Below are positions 45,765 through 58,210 of a stretch of DNA of 64,000 bases, in pieces (position 1 is the stretch's first letter; each line of letters starts with the position of its first letter). Made by a program: the position numbers and the translations under genes. The notes under the pieces were generated by a model, which was not told the origin of the DNA, ran no database searches, and saw only the letters and a list, made by a program, of their open reading frames with translations. The DNA comes from Chinchilla lanigera. Taxonomy: Eukaryota; Chordata; Mammalia; Rodentia; Chinchillidae. The DNA lies in the NCBI RefSeq assembly GCF_000276665.1, contig NW_004955472.1, forward strand, positions 8,404,820-8,468,819, read 5' to 3'.

Positions 45765-45860
45765 AACTTGTTGTGTGCGACTTAATCTTTTAAATCTTCT
45801 ATTTCCTTACTAGATGATGATACTCAACAGGATGAAAGTAAATGCAAGTTAGAGTTCGGA
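45765..45860 (-). mobile_element. MIR-like fragment
   Basis: TGTGCGACTTAATCTTTTAA, then TTCTATTTCCTTACTAGATG and ATGATACTCAACAGGATGAA follow the complement order of a MIR 3' part. It is weakly conserved. Confidence 0.5.
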
Positions 45861-46065
45861 ACCTAGGAGATGACAGTGACTAGATGGTATATATTAGACT
45901 CAGCTGTGTGGTTCTGCTCACATTAATTTTCTTCTCCCAGCCTTTGCACGTCAGTATTCACCCCTGAGACTGCCTGGTGGGCATGTGTAAAGGTCCACAT
46001 GGGGCTCAGCCACAATCTGCAGAAACATCATCGTAAAGGTATTTTTTATTTTTTAAAATTTTTTT

Positions 46066-46135
46066 TCAGGTACCGGGAATCAAACTCACGACCTTGCCAG
46101 GCAGGGTCTATGCCGCTGAGCTAAATCCCCAGCCC
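46066..46135 (-). mobile_element. ID-type SINE with internal deletion and clear target-site duplication
   Basis: GGTACCGGGAATCAAACTCA, ACCTTGCCAGGCAGGGTCTA and GCTGAGCTAAATCCCCAGCC. Compared with 45486-45563 it lacks about nine bases between ACCTTG and CCAGGCAGG. CATCGTAAAGGTATT (46029-46043) and CATCGTAAGGGTATT (46136-46150) form a 15-bp duplication with one change. Confidence 0.93.
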
Positions 46136-46564
46136 CATCGTAAGGGTATTCTTGATAATGTAGGAGTCCTTGGAGTAATTCTTAAAGTCTTACTGATTTT
46201 TATAATCCTGCTGGTGAATTTAAGCTGGAATGAGAAATACAAGAAGCAAAAAGGTAAACATGTTAACCCTTCAAAATCCATTAATGAAAAATATTACACA
46301 AAGGCAAAGTGTTTCATTGTTATCAATTATTCATTGATTCCTCAAAGTAATAATAATAAACGTCCTTGAGGCTCCCGTGCAGTGTGAGCTCAGGGCTAGG
46401 GTAATGGCAAAATAAAGATGTAATAAATATAATTGATATTCACTGATTCTGTTACTAAGAAAACAACCTGCATAACTTAGCAGAAAAATGCCTTTTAAAG
46501 GGACTAAAATTATCTCCTTGGATTCTAAAAAGTGTGTTTCTCCCTGCGGAAATTTGCTGTGAAC

Positions 46565-46775
46565 CAAAATAGCACATACTAATAGTTATCATTTACAGAG
46601 GGCCCACTATGTAATGATGCTTTTTATTTCTAATCCCTACGGCAACTTTGCAAGGCAGATTTCATTATTTCTATATTCCTGACGAGAAAATTGATCTTGA
46701 GAAGGGTCAAATAACTGTCCAAGAAAAATTGTGCAAACCACTAGTAATGAATGTTCTGCCTGCGGTGCCTTGGGT
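46565..46775 (+). mobile_element. MIR SINE fragment
   Basis: GTTATCATTTACAGAGGGCC, CTATGTAATGATGC, AATCCCTACGGCAACTTTGC, GACGAGAAAATTGATCTTGA and CAAATAACTGTCCAAG in MIR order, diverged. Confidence 0.8.
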
Positions 46776-46964
46776 GTCACTCTGACCAGGTCTCTAGACA
46801 CTCTGCCCACAAAGACACATTACCGTCTTCTTGTGAAAATCAAGTCAGACGAGTTACAGGTAAGTACTGCGTGTTTACCTTTAAAGGGCCAGGAAAGAAT
46901 GAGCACGGATCCCTGAGTGTAGACAGTGATTGTGATGAATGGTCTGCGATGTGGCTGTCTTCAA

Positions 46965-47060
46965 TATACTTTAAGTCAGGCACTGTGCTAGGTATTGAGA
47001 ATGAACAAAAGGAGCACATTTCCTCATCTCCGAGGACTCTCTGTCCAGTGCAAGGGTGAC
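46965..47060 (-). mobile_element. L2 LINE 3' fragment, antisense
   Basis: CAGGCACTGTGCTAGGTATT, GAATGAACAAAAGGAGCACA and a CTCTGTCCAGTGCAAGG end are the complement of an L2 tail. Confidence 0.7.
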
Positions 47061-47413
47061 AAATGGCTTGTTCACATGCTCTCCTCCCCTACTAGCTCTA
47101 TAGAAGATAAAGCATGTGTGTGGCTCTCGGAAGTTTCTTAACAGTAATTCCAGGAAAGCACTAACATGATACAAGTTAGCACACGATGGACATAAAATTC
47201 ATTTGCTGTTATCCTTTTAGAGAACTCAGGGTGAGGGTCATTTAGAATACACTATGAAAGCCTTCACTAAGTTGGGAGAAGCTGAGCCTAAAGAACTGTG
47301 CATTTCCTGGAATATTCAAATGGGAGGATGGTCACCTCCCATTCTGGAGGTGGAAGGGAGGTAATAGGAAGCAGAGCCTCCTCACTGTAAGGGATGTATA
47401 GCAGTATAACAAG

Positions 47414-47861
47414 TGTCTTAGTTATTTTTCTCGTTGCTAAGACAAAGTACCTGACACCCAAACTTAAGGGAGGAAAGGTTTATTTAGCTCACAGTTTGTA
47501 GAGGTTTCGGTCCATAATTGGCTGGCTCCAGGGCAGGTGGCATGGCAGAAAGACCTTGGAGTGCAGGCAGCAGCAGAATACAAAAAGCCCTAGCGATAAG
47601 CAGCAAGCCACGAGAGACAAATGACAAACTGGGACCCTGTTTCTATCTCGTCTATCTTATCAAGCCTACCCACCTTAGGGCGGATAGCACTCTCACCGAA
47701 GGAGGCCCACCCTTAATCCTACCCAGAGCCGTGCCAAACCTGTCAGTGGACTGACTTAGTAATTGCACACCCTTGATTGCAGCATCTACATCCAGCCACC
47801 TCTGAAAAGCCCCATGAGTGCGTGAGGCTTTAGCGGGGACATCTAGACACAAACCATTACA
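47414..47861 (-). mobile_element. MaLR-type solo LTR (copy 6), near full length
   Basis: The plus strand starts TGTCTTAGTTATTTTTCTCG and ends AAACCATTACA. It aligns over its whole length, inverted, to 33271-33720. Flanks ACAAG (47409-47413) and AGAAG (47862-47866) differ at one base. The frames at 47518-47754 and 47852-47652 lie inside it and are not genes. Confidence 0.9.
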
Positions 47862-47866
47862 AGAAG

Positions 47867-48446
47867 GGATGAGACTGCTAGTTCAGATAAGGGCCAAAGA
47901 ATGAGGAAATTTATTGTTGTTCTAGGATGTTTTCAGTGCAAGGAGTGTGTAAAGACATATAAGATTCTGGAGAATTTTACAAAAGAGTGAATCGATCAGG
48001 GAAGCATTTTAGACCAGGGGAAGTACAGAGCGCATGTGGCTGAGAGAAGACCTGGGAGATGCTGCAGGCATGGCAGGAAGAGATAGTGAGTGTCTGGTTA
48101 GAACCCTAGGGACTGAATTCTGCCTAGGAGACAGCAGATACGCTGATAAATGTTGGTGGCTAGACAGGAAAAGGGATGGTGTGGAGGAGAAAGGAGTACC
48201 GAGGGTGGCCTGTGGATTTTTGAACTGATGATTGAGTTGATAGGAAAAAGAGTGAGGTGTAGGGATGAAAAGGAAAGATGTCTTGGAGTATAGACTGCAA
48301 ATGCATTGATTTCTGTTAGCATGTGGGAATACTGAACAGTGTTTTCCAAAGCCTAGTACTTGTTTCTAAACCATATTTATATACTGTCATGAGATATGAA
48401 AAAATAATTTTCATGGTAATCATCAGTAACTTTCATACAAGACTCA
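47867..48446. other. Intergenic DNA, nothing recognised
   Basis: The plus-strand frame 48034-48228 and minus-strand frame 48349-48098 overlap antiparallel and show no domain. Confidence 0.45.
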
Positions 48447-48600
48447 TTTTGTTTTCTCTTTCTGAGACAGGGTCTGACTATGCAGTTCAGGATGGCTTTG
48501 AGCTCACTTTGTATCCCAGGTTGGTCTTGAAATTGCAAGGATCCTCCTGCCTCAGCCTCCCGAGTGCTGGGATTACAGGTGTGTGCCACCACACCCAGCC
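48447..48600 (-). mobile_element. B1-type SINE
   Basis: TTTCTGAGACAGGGTCTGAC, CTCACTTTGTATCCCAGGTT, CTCCTGCCTCAGCCTCCCGA and CAGGTGTGTGCCACCACACC. The frames of about 95 and 130 codons here are SINE-derived. Confidence 0.93.
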
Positions 48601-48630
48601 TTAAAATGGTATATTTGTTGTGGGGTGGGT

Positions 48631-48702
48631 GGGTACGGGGAATCAAACTCAGAAACTTGCGCTTGCCAGGCAGGTACCTGTGCCACTGAGCTGTATCCCC
48701 AG
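48631..48702 (-). mobile_element. ID-type SINE
   Basis: GGGTACGGGGAATCAAACTC, CTTGCGCTTGCCAGGCAGGT and CACTGAGCTGTATCCCCAG. It lies 30 bp from a B1, so two insertions are stacked. Confidence 0.88.
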
Positions 48703-49039
48703 TGGGAGATTCATCTTTATTACATACTGTACTGGGAAACGTTAGATACAATAGAAATTTGAAGTTCATTAATCTAATCCTAAGTATGGAGCCTGTTAGA
48801 GGATATGATTACTACAGATACTAGGGATGATTTTTTTCATTTGCGTTCTTGGTTAGAGCTGTTTTGATTTTCTAAGATGGCCATGAATCCATCTGATCAA
48901 TTCCGATAATTTTTCCTGGATAATTTATCTATGTTGAATCCACTGAGGGCAGTTTATAGAAATTTTTATTATACCTTTCATTGACAAACATTGACCTTCA
49001 GATTAGAAGCCAACAGGTTCTAGTTAAAAGTGGAAATAC

Positions 49040-49160
49040 GGGGGCTGGGGATGTAGCTCAGCAGCGCAGAGCCTGCCTGGCAAGCGCAAGGCTCTGAGTT
49101 CGATTCCTGGTACCAAAAAAGAAAATAGTAAAAAAAAAAACAAACCAAAAAAAAGCCCTT
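49040..49160 (+). mobile_element. ID-type SINE with A tail
   Basis: GGGGGCTGGGGATGTAGCTC (A box) and GAGTTCGATTCCTGGTACC (B box) followed by an A-rich tail to about 49157. AAGTGGAA occurs just before and just after it. The A and B boxes are Pol III promoter elements inherited from tRNA-Ala. Confidence 0.93.
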
Positions 49161-51880
49161 TTAAAAAAAGTGGAAGCCTGGGATTGGTGAATCACGTTCT
49201 TGTGCAGTGACTGCAAGCAGGTGGCCCTGGTCCCTCAACACCCTGTGAGTGGAGGTGACCGTCGCCTACCGTGCAGCCTTTGATCCACACGGCAGGAAAA
49301 TGAGGTGATTTTCCTTACAGCCAGGACTATTTGCTTTCCTCAAAATATTCATCCTTTTATCTCTTATGACTGTAAAACAATATGTGGTGTGTGTGTGTGT
49401 GTGTGTGTTTGTAGGTTGTGTGTCTGTGTGGGTGAGTGAGTATGCACTAAGGTGCTTCTTTAGATAACGATGTCTCTATTTGATAGACACGAAAGCCAAC
49501 TGAAAATTATGTGTGTGAGAAAACATTTCCTCTACTGTCATCCTGACTTGAGGGTAAAAGTCACATTTGTTAATTGAGTAATTCTTTTCTTCTGTAAAAC
49601 TCAGTGTTAAATATCAGAAATTCTTGCTTTATTTGTATTTATTCTGTTTATTTAGCATATGTTATACAATAGATAGACAAGGTATTATTTAGCTATGCAG
49701 AGAAAGAAATTCATTTTAAATTTAAACTGTAATGGATTTATTTACTGAATGCCTAGTTTTTGAACAATCTTCTCCTACTTGCTTAGGTTATATGAATAGG
49801 CATCTTACAGGATCAAAAATCCACTTGGGGTAGAAGACATAGTGTTAAATGTTAAAACAGTATAGGAAATCTTGTATTTGATCTTCCTCAAACTCTTTGC
49901 CACTGTAGATGTGGACAACTTATTTATCCTGCCAGGTCTGTCATTTTCAAAATGAGAAAGTCTAAATTATATGATTATATAATTATTACAATTTTTAGTT
50001 ATATCAGTTAAAAGATTTCATACAATCCTGATAACTACAATTCTTTGACTGCATTGATTATCATGTGTAAAAGAGGCAAATACAATTTAAGAAATAGAAG
50101 ACATAGCTATGGCTAAACCTACCTAACCGTAGATCAGACCAAGTTTTTGTTTTGTTTTGTTTTCTAAAAAAGAAATGATCCAAGTTATAGTGCAATGTGT
50201 AGAACTGTACAGAGAATATCTTCTGAGTTCAAGACTATGATCTCTCTCACTACTCTACGAATTTCACGTCGAACTCATGAGCAAAAGACCTACTTGCTAT
50301 GGTATTCTTTTAGGTTGCTTCTGAGAAAAGTTTCAACTTTGATGGGACTCCGCCAAAGCATCTTGTGATGGAAAGAGGAAATATCTTGGCGATGCTGCAT
50401 GAAATATAAAAGTTCTTGAAGAAGTAGCAGGGTGGAATTGTTGCCTCTTGTTTTGAATATAGAATTCCTCTACTGACACATAATGAGAAGAGGTTAGATA
50501 GGAGGAGGGAATATGAGAATGAGTGAGTGAATACGAATCTGTAAATTCACATTTCCTGTTGTCTATGACATGCCAAAGTGTGTTAGATTTTTATTTTATT
50601 TTTATCTTATTAGTTTAACAATCCTTAAATGATTTCCTTGGAAAGATTTTATGACAAATGATATAGAACAATAAGGTCATGTTCAGAATTCTGATCTGTT
50701 GTAAATACACCTCCCAAATTAGTTATTTCTATATTTATCTATGCCCCATTTCTCTGGAGAATAGTTTCAGCTTTTTTTTTTTTACATATTTCATGTGGCA
50801 GTGGGTGAGAGTGAATTTAGACTGTGTGTGTGATTGTTTATGGCAACAGATTATAAGGGTCTATTTTGAATCAGATATACTTATCTCCACGAAGTGCATA
50901 TACTCTTCGCTGAATTCTATATTTGTGTTTAAATTATCCTTATAAATCTAGTGTGCATATTCCATGGGTAAAAAATAAGCTGTTGTATGTAGTAATTCTG
51001 GCTAAGATTTTTGGATGAATTTTCTTTATTTTTTACTATTGTCCTCTATCTCAGGAATAATAAAATATATTGCTTTATTCTCTCAAAATCTATCATACCT
51101 TTGTAGTTAATATAAAAATAACATTCTCACATCTTAAATAGAATTGTAATCTACATATGGTTTTATACAGGGAATCTGCTTTATGATGTCAGAACTCTTA
51201 TTTCTGCTGGAGAGATTTTCTACTTTGCCCTCATTAATTTTACACCTGTTTTATAACTGTAGGCTCAGTGATGGGGGTGCCAAGTGGGATTTAGAGAGAG
51301 AGAGAGATTCTACAAAAATATAACACATTTATACTGGAGTAATTGGAATTCTGATTATTCTGAAGAATTTCCTGGTCTTGAGGTACCTTTTGTATTATCC
51401 GTACTAAAGTGCTCTATGAAACATTTGAAAAGCAAGATTGTAGAAGATTATAGACAAGTAAGTTTATTTTTTCCTTCATTTTATAACTTCAGAATTTCCT
51501 AGTTATAAAAATAAATTCTCTTCTGCATAAAATTTTGAAATTTTGAGAAAGCAAGTTATAATGAGATATAATTCCACTGAGGACAAAGAGCCACTCTTAA
51601 ATGTTTACACTCAATTTCTTAAAGATTTATTTATGAACTAGAATGACCATATACTCCATATTATTTTTAAATCTATATTGCTATATAAAATATTTTATCT
51701 ATTTAAACATCTCAAATTATAATTTAGTATATGTATAGTATCTAAATTATTTTATTATACTATAGTATGTTTAAGATAGCATTTAAATTCCTCATAATTG
51801 TAAATATTTTGAAATGAGTGTTGTTTTATGTGATGAAAATAACATGTAATGTGCATGTATTAAAGTACATATATCATTAG
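49161..51880. other. Intergenic DNA; (GT)n at 49387-49409; possible antisense MIR at 49890-49990
   Basis: Very AT-rich. TTTATCCTGCCAGGTCTGTC and TTTTCAAAATGAGAAAGTCT resemble a MIR complement. The frames at 50679-50945 and 51284-51502 have no domain. Confidence 0.45.
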
Positions 51881-51884
51881 TTCT

Positions 51885-52030
51885 TCATGATAATGCCTAT
51901 GATGCAGATAATATCATTGTCCCATTTAAAAAATGATTGAGGTTTAGTGATTTTCTATAATTTAATGATGGTAGTGCAGCTAGCAATTACTGGGTTTAAC
52001 TTTTGTGCCCTCAGACTCCTAGTTCTGTTC
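51885..52030 (+). mobile_element. MIR-like SINE fragment
   Basis: GATAATGCCTATGATGCAGA, TTGTCCCATTTAAAAAATGA, ATGGTAGTGCAGCTAGCAAT and TGGGTTTAACTTTTGTGCCC follow MIR order. A second weak stretch lies at 52385-52500. Confidence 0.65.
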
Positions 52031-53551
52031 CTATCCTCCATGTCCTATTGACTCTTTATGTGCAGGAGTGATCATCTCTAAATTTCATAAACAGAAATCC
52101 TGGTTAAAACTACACATTTTAAAGAGTTTCATATGTTTTGACAAACTGTCTTTCAGAAATACAGCATGTGTTTATAATTCAAACCTGCAAATTTAAAATA
52201 AAGCAATACTTTTAACATAGATTGTTTTTAACAAAATTATTTTTGTTCCTTTTATTGAGTTAAGCATGGAAAAATATTTGGATGAACTTCTTCACCTAGA
52301 TAATAGTGCTATTGATAATAACCATACTAATAATAACAGTGATGGTGGTAGTAATGTGATAATAAACAAAAGCTGTAGTTTATATGTCTTTGTGACTCAG
52401 AGTTGCTGTGACATTGACCTATGTTAGCTTACTTGGCAAGTAGGACTCACTATTGCTGTTGCATAGCTAAGATTCATAGAAGTTATAAGATTGTTAGATC
52501 ATAAAGTTAGGAAAAAATGAAGCAAAATTGGAATATGTGTTCATTCAAAATCTTATAGCTATATTTGTAACTTATCAAAACAGTACTTCTTGAGCTCATG
52601 TGTAATTTTATTGCTACAGTACTATTGATTATAGCAATTGTCAGAGTTCCATGTATAGCAGCTACACACCCACCTCTTGCGTTCCAAGTTCCTTGAAGAC
52701 AAGGAACAGATGTTTTTATCAGTTGACATTTATTCTCAGAGCTCTCCATGTGAGATTTCTGATAAGTAATGTAGTCCTTGTTTGTGGATGGATTGCTAAC
52801 TACACTGTGTCTCAAGATACCTTTGACTGAAACCAAAATTCTCTCTATTATGTTAGATATAATTTGCTACCCAATCGGGGCATTTTTCAGATTGGAAAAG
52901 GTTTATTATAAAAGATTATGCTGTGGTTATAGGTCTAATTGGAATTGTCCTGGGGAGTGTGAATATATTTCACTCCTCTCAAGCTTCCCTGCCCAGGGTT
53001 CCTGCCTTGTCCCAAGACACCAGTGTTCGTCCTCAGTTCTTATTTGGGCCTCTCTCCGAAGTCCCCACTTCCAACGGCAAAGTATGTCATGGCCATATAA
53101 ATAAATGGACACAGAAAGTGAAAAGTAGTTCTCGATGACTTCTATAAAAGAAGGAATTCATGGATAAAGAGACCACTAAAGAAAGTGAGTCTGATGAAAG
53201 ATTCTCCTAAATTTCTTGCCCTCCTTGAATCACGGAGCTAGTTTTGCGGACGATTAAAAGGAAAGCCAGTGATGTTCAAGATTCAGAGGCCGGATTATTC
53301 TTCCTCCCAGTGCCCAGTCTGATTCTGCTGTAGACCAACAGCACCACACCTGTACCACGCGTGTAGCAAGGAGTTTATTACTAACACCGTGAGGGCTTTC
53401 GAGGGGAGAAGAGCAGGTTTTCTAAGGAGATTAGAAATGGCTTACGAAAGCAAGGCATGGAGACTGACTTGGGGTTTTCAAAGCGGTTAGGTACTGGGAA
53501 GGGGTGAGCATTATCTGAACTTCCTGACAACCCTACGGAGAAAGAGCAACG
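52031..53551. other. Intergenic DNA, nothing recognised
   Basis: At 52778-53138 two plus-strand frames and one minus-strand frame overlap. GC is slightly raised at 52975-53075. I considered a retrocopy but see no family and no A tail, so I leave it unassigned. Confidence 0.4.
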
Positions 53552-53931
53552 TGTTTCAGTTTCTCTCTCCTTGCTAAGATACAACACCTGACACTCTCTT
53601 CCATTAATGGAGGAGGAGTCTATTTTGGGCCCCGTTTGTAGAGGTTTTAATCTGCAGTCCCCTGTCTCCAAGGCAGAGAGGCGTGGCAGTGTGGTGTGCC
53701 AGAGGAAAAACAGCTCACGGCAGAGCAGCAAGAAGCAGAGGGAGAAAAATCCAAGGAGAAGCAGGGAATAGATGGACTCAGGTCACGGCCCCGCTGACCC
53801 TCTTCTTCCAAAAGGGCCGGTCCTACCTCCTACGGACAAGTTAGCTCTATGCCCCTGTAATCCGGTCACCTTCAGAAAACTCCACCTAAGGCATGAGGCT
53901 TTATGGGGGACGTTTAGATATGAACCATTTT
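53552..53931 (-). mobile_element. MaLR-type LTR (copy 7), more diverged
   Basis: TGTTTCAGTTTCTCTCTCCT, CTAAGATACAACACCTGACA, GTAGAGGTTTTAATCTGCAG and CATGAGGCTTTATGGGGGAC match the complement of the family with many changes. The 116-codon minus frame (53731-53381) runs across its edge. Confidence 0.8.
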
Positions 53932-54394
53932 CTTAAACGGATAAATGTACACTGCTTGCGTTTCAGTGATTTTGTAAGAAAACAGGGTTAGGGTTCCATA
54001 GCTGTCAACAGTCAAACATCAGAAACAGGGTCAGATTCTTTACCAAGTGTACCAAGATAAATATAGATTGAGTCCCCTAGTCTCTTCAGGGGACTCCTGA
54101 AGGCGCTGCTCAGACTGACTTGCAGAGTGGAGGCCCCCGCCTGTGCGTTTCTGTGTGCAGACAGGGTTAAATATCAGTCCAGGTCGGTGTTTCCAAAGCT
54201 TTACAAACACTTAAGAATTCAGGCCTTTTCAATAGGCATGATTGTTATTCTCACTCAGAACTAGTAGAGTTATGAGTGTAGTACTTTGTTTAGAGAAAGT
54301 GAAAACACGTCATTAACGTTATCAAGTAGCTTTTAATTCACAAAATAAAATTAAATATACATGCAACGGTAATAATAATAATAAATAATAATAA
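53932..54394. other. Intergenic DNA with an AAT-rich microsatellite
   Basis: 53944-53973 matches 54797-54826 at 25 of 30 bases; all five differences are transitions. An AATAATAATA run lies at 54370-54392. Confidence 0.5.
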
Positions 54395-54615
54395 TTAGTA
54401 AGAATGTCCAGCCTTTATCAAATATGTATAGCGTACCAGGTATTGTGTTGAATCCTGATTATCACGTGTAATCCTCACATTTCTATGAAGTTCATACATT
54501 GCCACTCTCATTTTGCAGATGAGGTGACTAAGAGGAGTTGTTTGGGTTGTCTCGGGTTCCCAGACGGCAGTGAGATACATACACAATCCATCTGACCTCA
54601 GACTGTTCACCCTGA
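54395..54615 (+). mobile_element. MIR SINE fragment
   Basis: GTATAGCGTACCAGGTATTG, GTGTAATCCTCACATTTCTA, CATTTTGCAGATGAGGTGAC and CATCTGACCTCAGACTGTTC in MIR order. Confidence 0.8.
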
Positions 54616-54699
54616 GCCCTCAGGGCAGACAGAGATAGAAGCTAATCTTTTGTATTTCAGTACAATCTACAATTTGGCCAAATATTTTACAAGGGACGA

Positions 54700-54850
54700 A
54701 TACTCAGTTTAGAATTTGAGGTCTGTCTCCTATTTACTGTGAGACTGTTGACATTTCTACTCTGTCTGAAGTTCAGTGTCTTCCCTTACGAAGATGAACG
54801 TATACTGCTTGTATTTTAGTGATTTTTTTAAAAAAAAAAAACCTGTCTCC
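54700..54850 (-). mobile_element. MIR SINE fragment, antisense
   Basis: TTTACTGTGAGACTGTTGAC, TCTGAAGTTCAGTGTCTTCC and CTTACGAAGATGAACGTATA reproduce the complement of a MIR 3' half, ending in an A run. Confidence 0.65.
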
Positions 54851-55989
54851 TTCACTCTTCATCCCACAGAGCTAGTAGCAGGGCAGGGTGCTCATTAATG
54901 CAATAGAGAGTAAACATGTGCTTGGTATATGGATCTGTGTAGGCTAATTATTTATTTTCTATCTGTCAATTTCAAATGTGTCCTCTAAAATTCTGAAAAC
55001 TTGACATACTATGTCTTCCTCTAAATTATTTCAAGGAAATCTTTCTATAGGTTTGATGTTAGAATCCAGTCATCTTTTCTGTAAAGAAAACTGTTTTGAG
55101 TTCCTGGTGTCTGGACTCTTATCCACATTAATCAATGATTCCTTAGAATTATTTTCTCTCTATAGTAGCTTAACTGACCCACTGGACTCAATCTGTTTTC
55201 TCCCTTATAAGATTGGAAAAAGACTATCACTGAATCACTGTGATCTTCCTTAATCTTCTCTTTTCGAAGATGGGAAAGTTGAGTCAAAGATAATCTTCTT
55301 TATGATGCTTACCCTTAAATCTTCCAGTCCTGTAGGGTGTCTGTTCATGTTCTTTTGCAGCTTTAGAAATATCCTTCCAATTTGTGTACTTAGGCTTAGC
55401 GTAAGATTACTGGTGTAGAAGTCTTGAGGTGGGGTGTTCCATATCTGTGTTCTTTCTCAACATTTTCCCTGCTTCTGAAATTTAGAAGAATAGAATTTGA
55501 TTGCTAAAGATTTTTAAACAAATGCATACATAGGCTCTATAAGAGAGCATCAAGAGACTAAAAGAGGTGAACTTTCTTTAAGAGAGAATCACTTTGCTGG
55601 TAGACAAGGTGTCCGTGTTCTATGAGTCTTTCAATTCCAGAAACAATGATTATGAGAGATGCTCTTTCTAGCATTACAGAGTAAACTCTGTTGAATTTTA
55701 TGGACTTCAAGTGACATTAGATCAAGGATACTAGGGACTGATTGCAGATTAGGTACTTCTATGGCTATCTTCCACACCGATAACATCATCCCAAAGTTTG
55801 TATGTAGTTGTTTTGATGTTAAAGGTCCTTTTCAGATGCAGTCCCTGCCCTTGAATATTTTATATCTAAAATGAGACATGCAGATGTAGAGGGAAGAAGA
55901 ACCATCCAGGCGGAGAAGCAGAGAGATGGTTATTGGTGAGAAGTTCTGCTGAACCTGTGCATGTGTGCAACAGAAGCAATAGTACTGCA
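54851..55989. other. Intergenic DNA, nothing recognised
   Basis: AT-rich; the 80-codon frame 55011-55253 has no domain. Confidence 0.5.
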
Positions 55990-56195
55990 GTGTTTCTGAG
56001 GAGTCGTTACACTGAAATAGGGGCCATTTGTTATTTATAATAACTCTAGGAAGTGGATTACATTATCTCCCTTTTATGAGTGAAAAATATGTTTATAGAG
56101 ATTAAATACCTCAGCTCCATGCCTTCAGACCACTTTGCTGGAGCATGGACTTAATACAAGATTATCTGACTCCAGAGCCCATGAGCTTAGCTCCA
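55990..56195 (+). mobile_element. MIR-like SINE fragment
   Basis: TAATAACTCTAGGAAGTGGA, TTATCTCCCTTTTATGAGTG and GCATGGACTTAATACAAGAT then TCTGACTCCAGAGCCCATGA in MIR order. Confidence 0.7.
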
Positions 56196-56604
56196 GTGTC
56201 TCAAAGCAGGGTCCAGTGTTCTCCAGTGAGCTACTAAGATTCTGTAATATTTTATAATGGGATTATAGAAATCAAGTCCTTTTTTGACTTTATAGCTTAA
56301 ACTGGTGGTATTTCACAGACATGACTCATATACACTAAGATTCATAATCTACAAGCATCTTTATTTGATATTTATAAAATAAAAAGGTGTTTTATATGGA
56401 ATTCTATGGGTCCTAATTTGACTCAAAGAGAGAACTAATTAGTAATATAAAAGTGATAAGAGTCTTGGGTCAAAGTGACCAAATCATCTTAATTAATTTC
56501 ATGAAAGTTAAAGAAGAGTAAATACAGCTTCAGGATTTATTCATATAATTAGCAAATATCATTGTAAGATTAAAACCAAAACAAACCAAAGCAGGAACAA
56601 TAAA

Positions 56605-56636
<32 letters not shown>

Positions 56637-57059
56637 GTGTATGCATTTGATTCAAAAGTGAATTTAATTTGACAGTGAAGTTGATTCAAAAGTTATGAGT
56701 AAGTATTTAAGAAATAATTTTAATTTTACTCATATTTAAGCCCAAAGAAGAGGAAAAGGGTAGATTATTTAAATAAATCAGCATTATATACCTTCTTCAC
56801 TAAAACAATGCTGAAGTTAGACTTGATAAAAATTTTATAATGGGCTGTCAGATTGCTGTATAATTCAGAATTATGTAGGTGAAATAGATTTTTATCAATT
56901 AACCCAGGATTTTAACTCCTTTATAAAATCAAAACTCAGAATGCATCTTTTTCTAGCCATAAAGAACAATTTGAAAAATAAGCTTCAGTACTAAAACTTA
57001 TTCGTACACTACAGTCTGCACTTGGAAATATCTGTCTATCTTATCTATCTATCTATCTT

Positions 57060-57097
<38 letters not shown>

Positions 57098-57345
57098 ACC
57101 TATCACTTGCTGAGCATATATGAGACAATAATTACATGCATTAATTCCATAAATATTAAGCACCCACACTGTATGCCTTACACATGATAAATTGAGTTAA
57201 TTTAAGGAGATTGGGCCATGATTTCTGTGTTACCTTGGGGTTACTCTTAGAAAATAAAAATGGGACACTTTGGGAGTAAACTTGTAACTAAAATTTGAGG
57301 AGTAATTGGCTAAATTGTGCAGGCAAACTCCAGTTTTATTTGTTT
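56196..57345. other. Intergenic DNA with (GT)n and (CTAT)n microsatellites
   Basis: GT run at 56605-56640 and CTAT/TATC tetranucleotide run at about 57032-57105. The rest is AT-rich and unassigned. Confidence 0.7.
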
Positions 57346-57349
57346 GTTT

Positions 57350-58210
57350 AATTGGTAATCAATTATTGAGTATCCACTCTATTCCAGGCACTGTTTTAGG
57401 TACTGAGGACACCGTGGGAAATTAAAGAGATCAAGCCCTTACTTGGATGAGATTGCCATAGTGGGGGAATATAACCCATGACATGAAATGTTTTAAAAAT
57501 TATAGGAATTTTTAAGAGCATGAAATAGGTGATGTGGCAGAAAATGTCTTGGGGAGCTACGTCAGAGCTCATGCCCAGAGAAGGGTTTAGATGGAGTATC
57601 AACAGCTTTAAACTAGCCAAGCAAAGATCTGCAGGCAGAGTATCAGGCTAAGAGAATGGGAAATGTAGCGGGAGAATTTGAAAATTAGCTACATGTGCCT
57701 GGACTGTAAAGAGGAACACTCTGGTTGAGGTGCAGTGAGCTAGGGAAGAGGGCGAATGGGTGAAGCTGGAGACACGTGCAGAAACAGAAACAGGTCCCTG
57801 AGGCCAAGAAGGGAGTTTGAATTTAATTCTAAGAGCTTGTGCAGAACCATTGGGGGAATTTAATCAAGGAAAGGTCAGGTTCTCATTTATGCTCTAATAA
57901 AATCATCTGGCTGCTATATGGAAAATGGACTGGAGGGGGTGGTGCAGGCTACAAGCAATTACCATAGCCATTAAGTCAGAGAAATCCACGTCGAGATGAA
58001 GTAGACACAGAGTTCATTACCCCCATCCTGAGAAATCAGGGAGGGTCTTGCAGATGAGATAGACATGTAGATGTCTATTTGTTAAGAAAGTGTTATTGAG
58101 CACAGCAATAGCAATAGCAAAAGCTATAGACAGCGGGAAAAAAGTGTCGTGCATCTGCCCTCAAAGAATTTACTGGCAACAGGAAGCATATTTCATTTGA
58201 CCGCATATTC
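57350..58210 (-). mobile_element. L2 LINE, long antisense fragment
   Basis: Reads as the complement of L2 over about 850 bp. Landmarks in plus-strand order are CAGGCACTGTTTTAGGTACT, a CATGCCCAGAGAAGGGTTTA block, AGGTCCCTGAGGCCAAGAAG, TTAATTCTAAGAGCTTGTGC, AAAATCATCTGGCTGCTATA and GACTGGAGGGGGTGGTGCAG. The matching order over this length makes it certain although base identity is low. A second L2-like tail may begin at about 58080. Confidence 0.85.

Noticed and set aside
48377..48769. 130-codon minus frame
   Set aside because: It is made of B1 and ID SINE sequence read in sense; the protein is a well-known false positive type.
48935..48955. Second CTCF-like site (CCACTGAGGGCAGTT)
   Set aside because: Needs an indel to fit the core; ungapped match is poor.
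52778..53138. Processed gene copy
   Set aside because: Overlapping frames on both strands, no A tail, no duplication and no family recognised.
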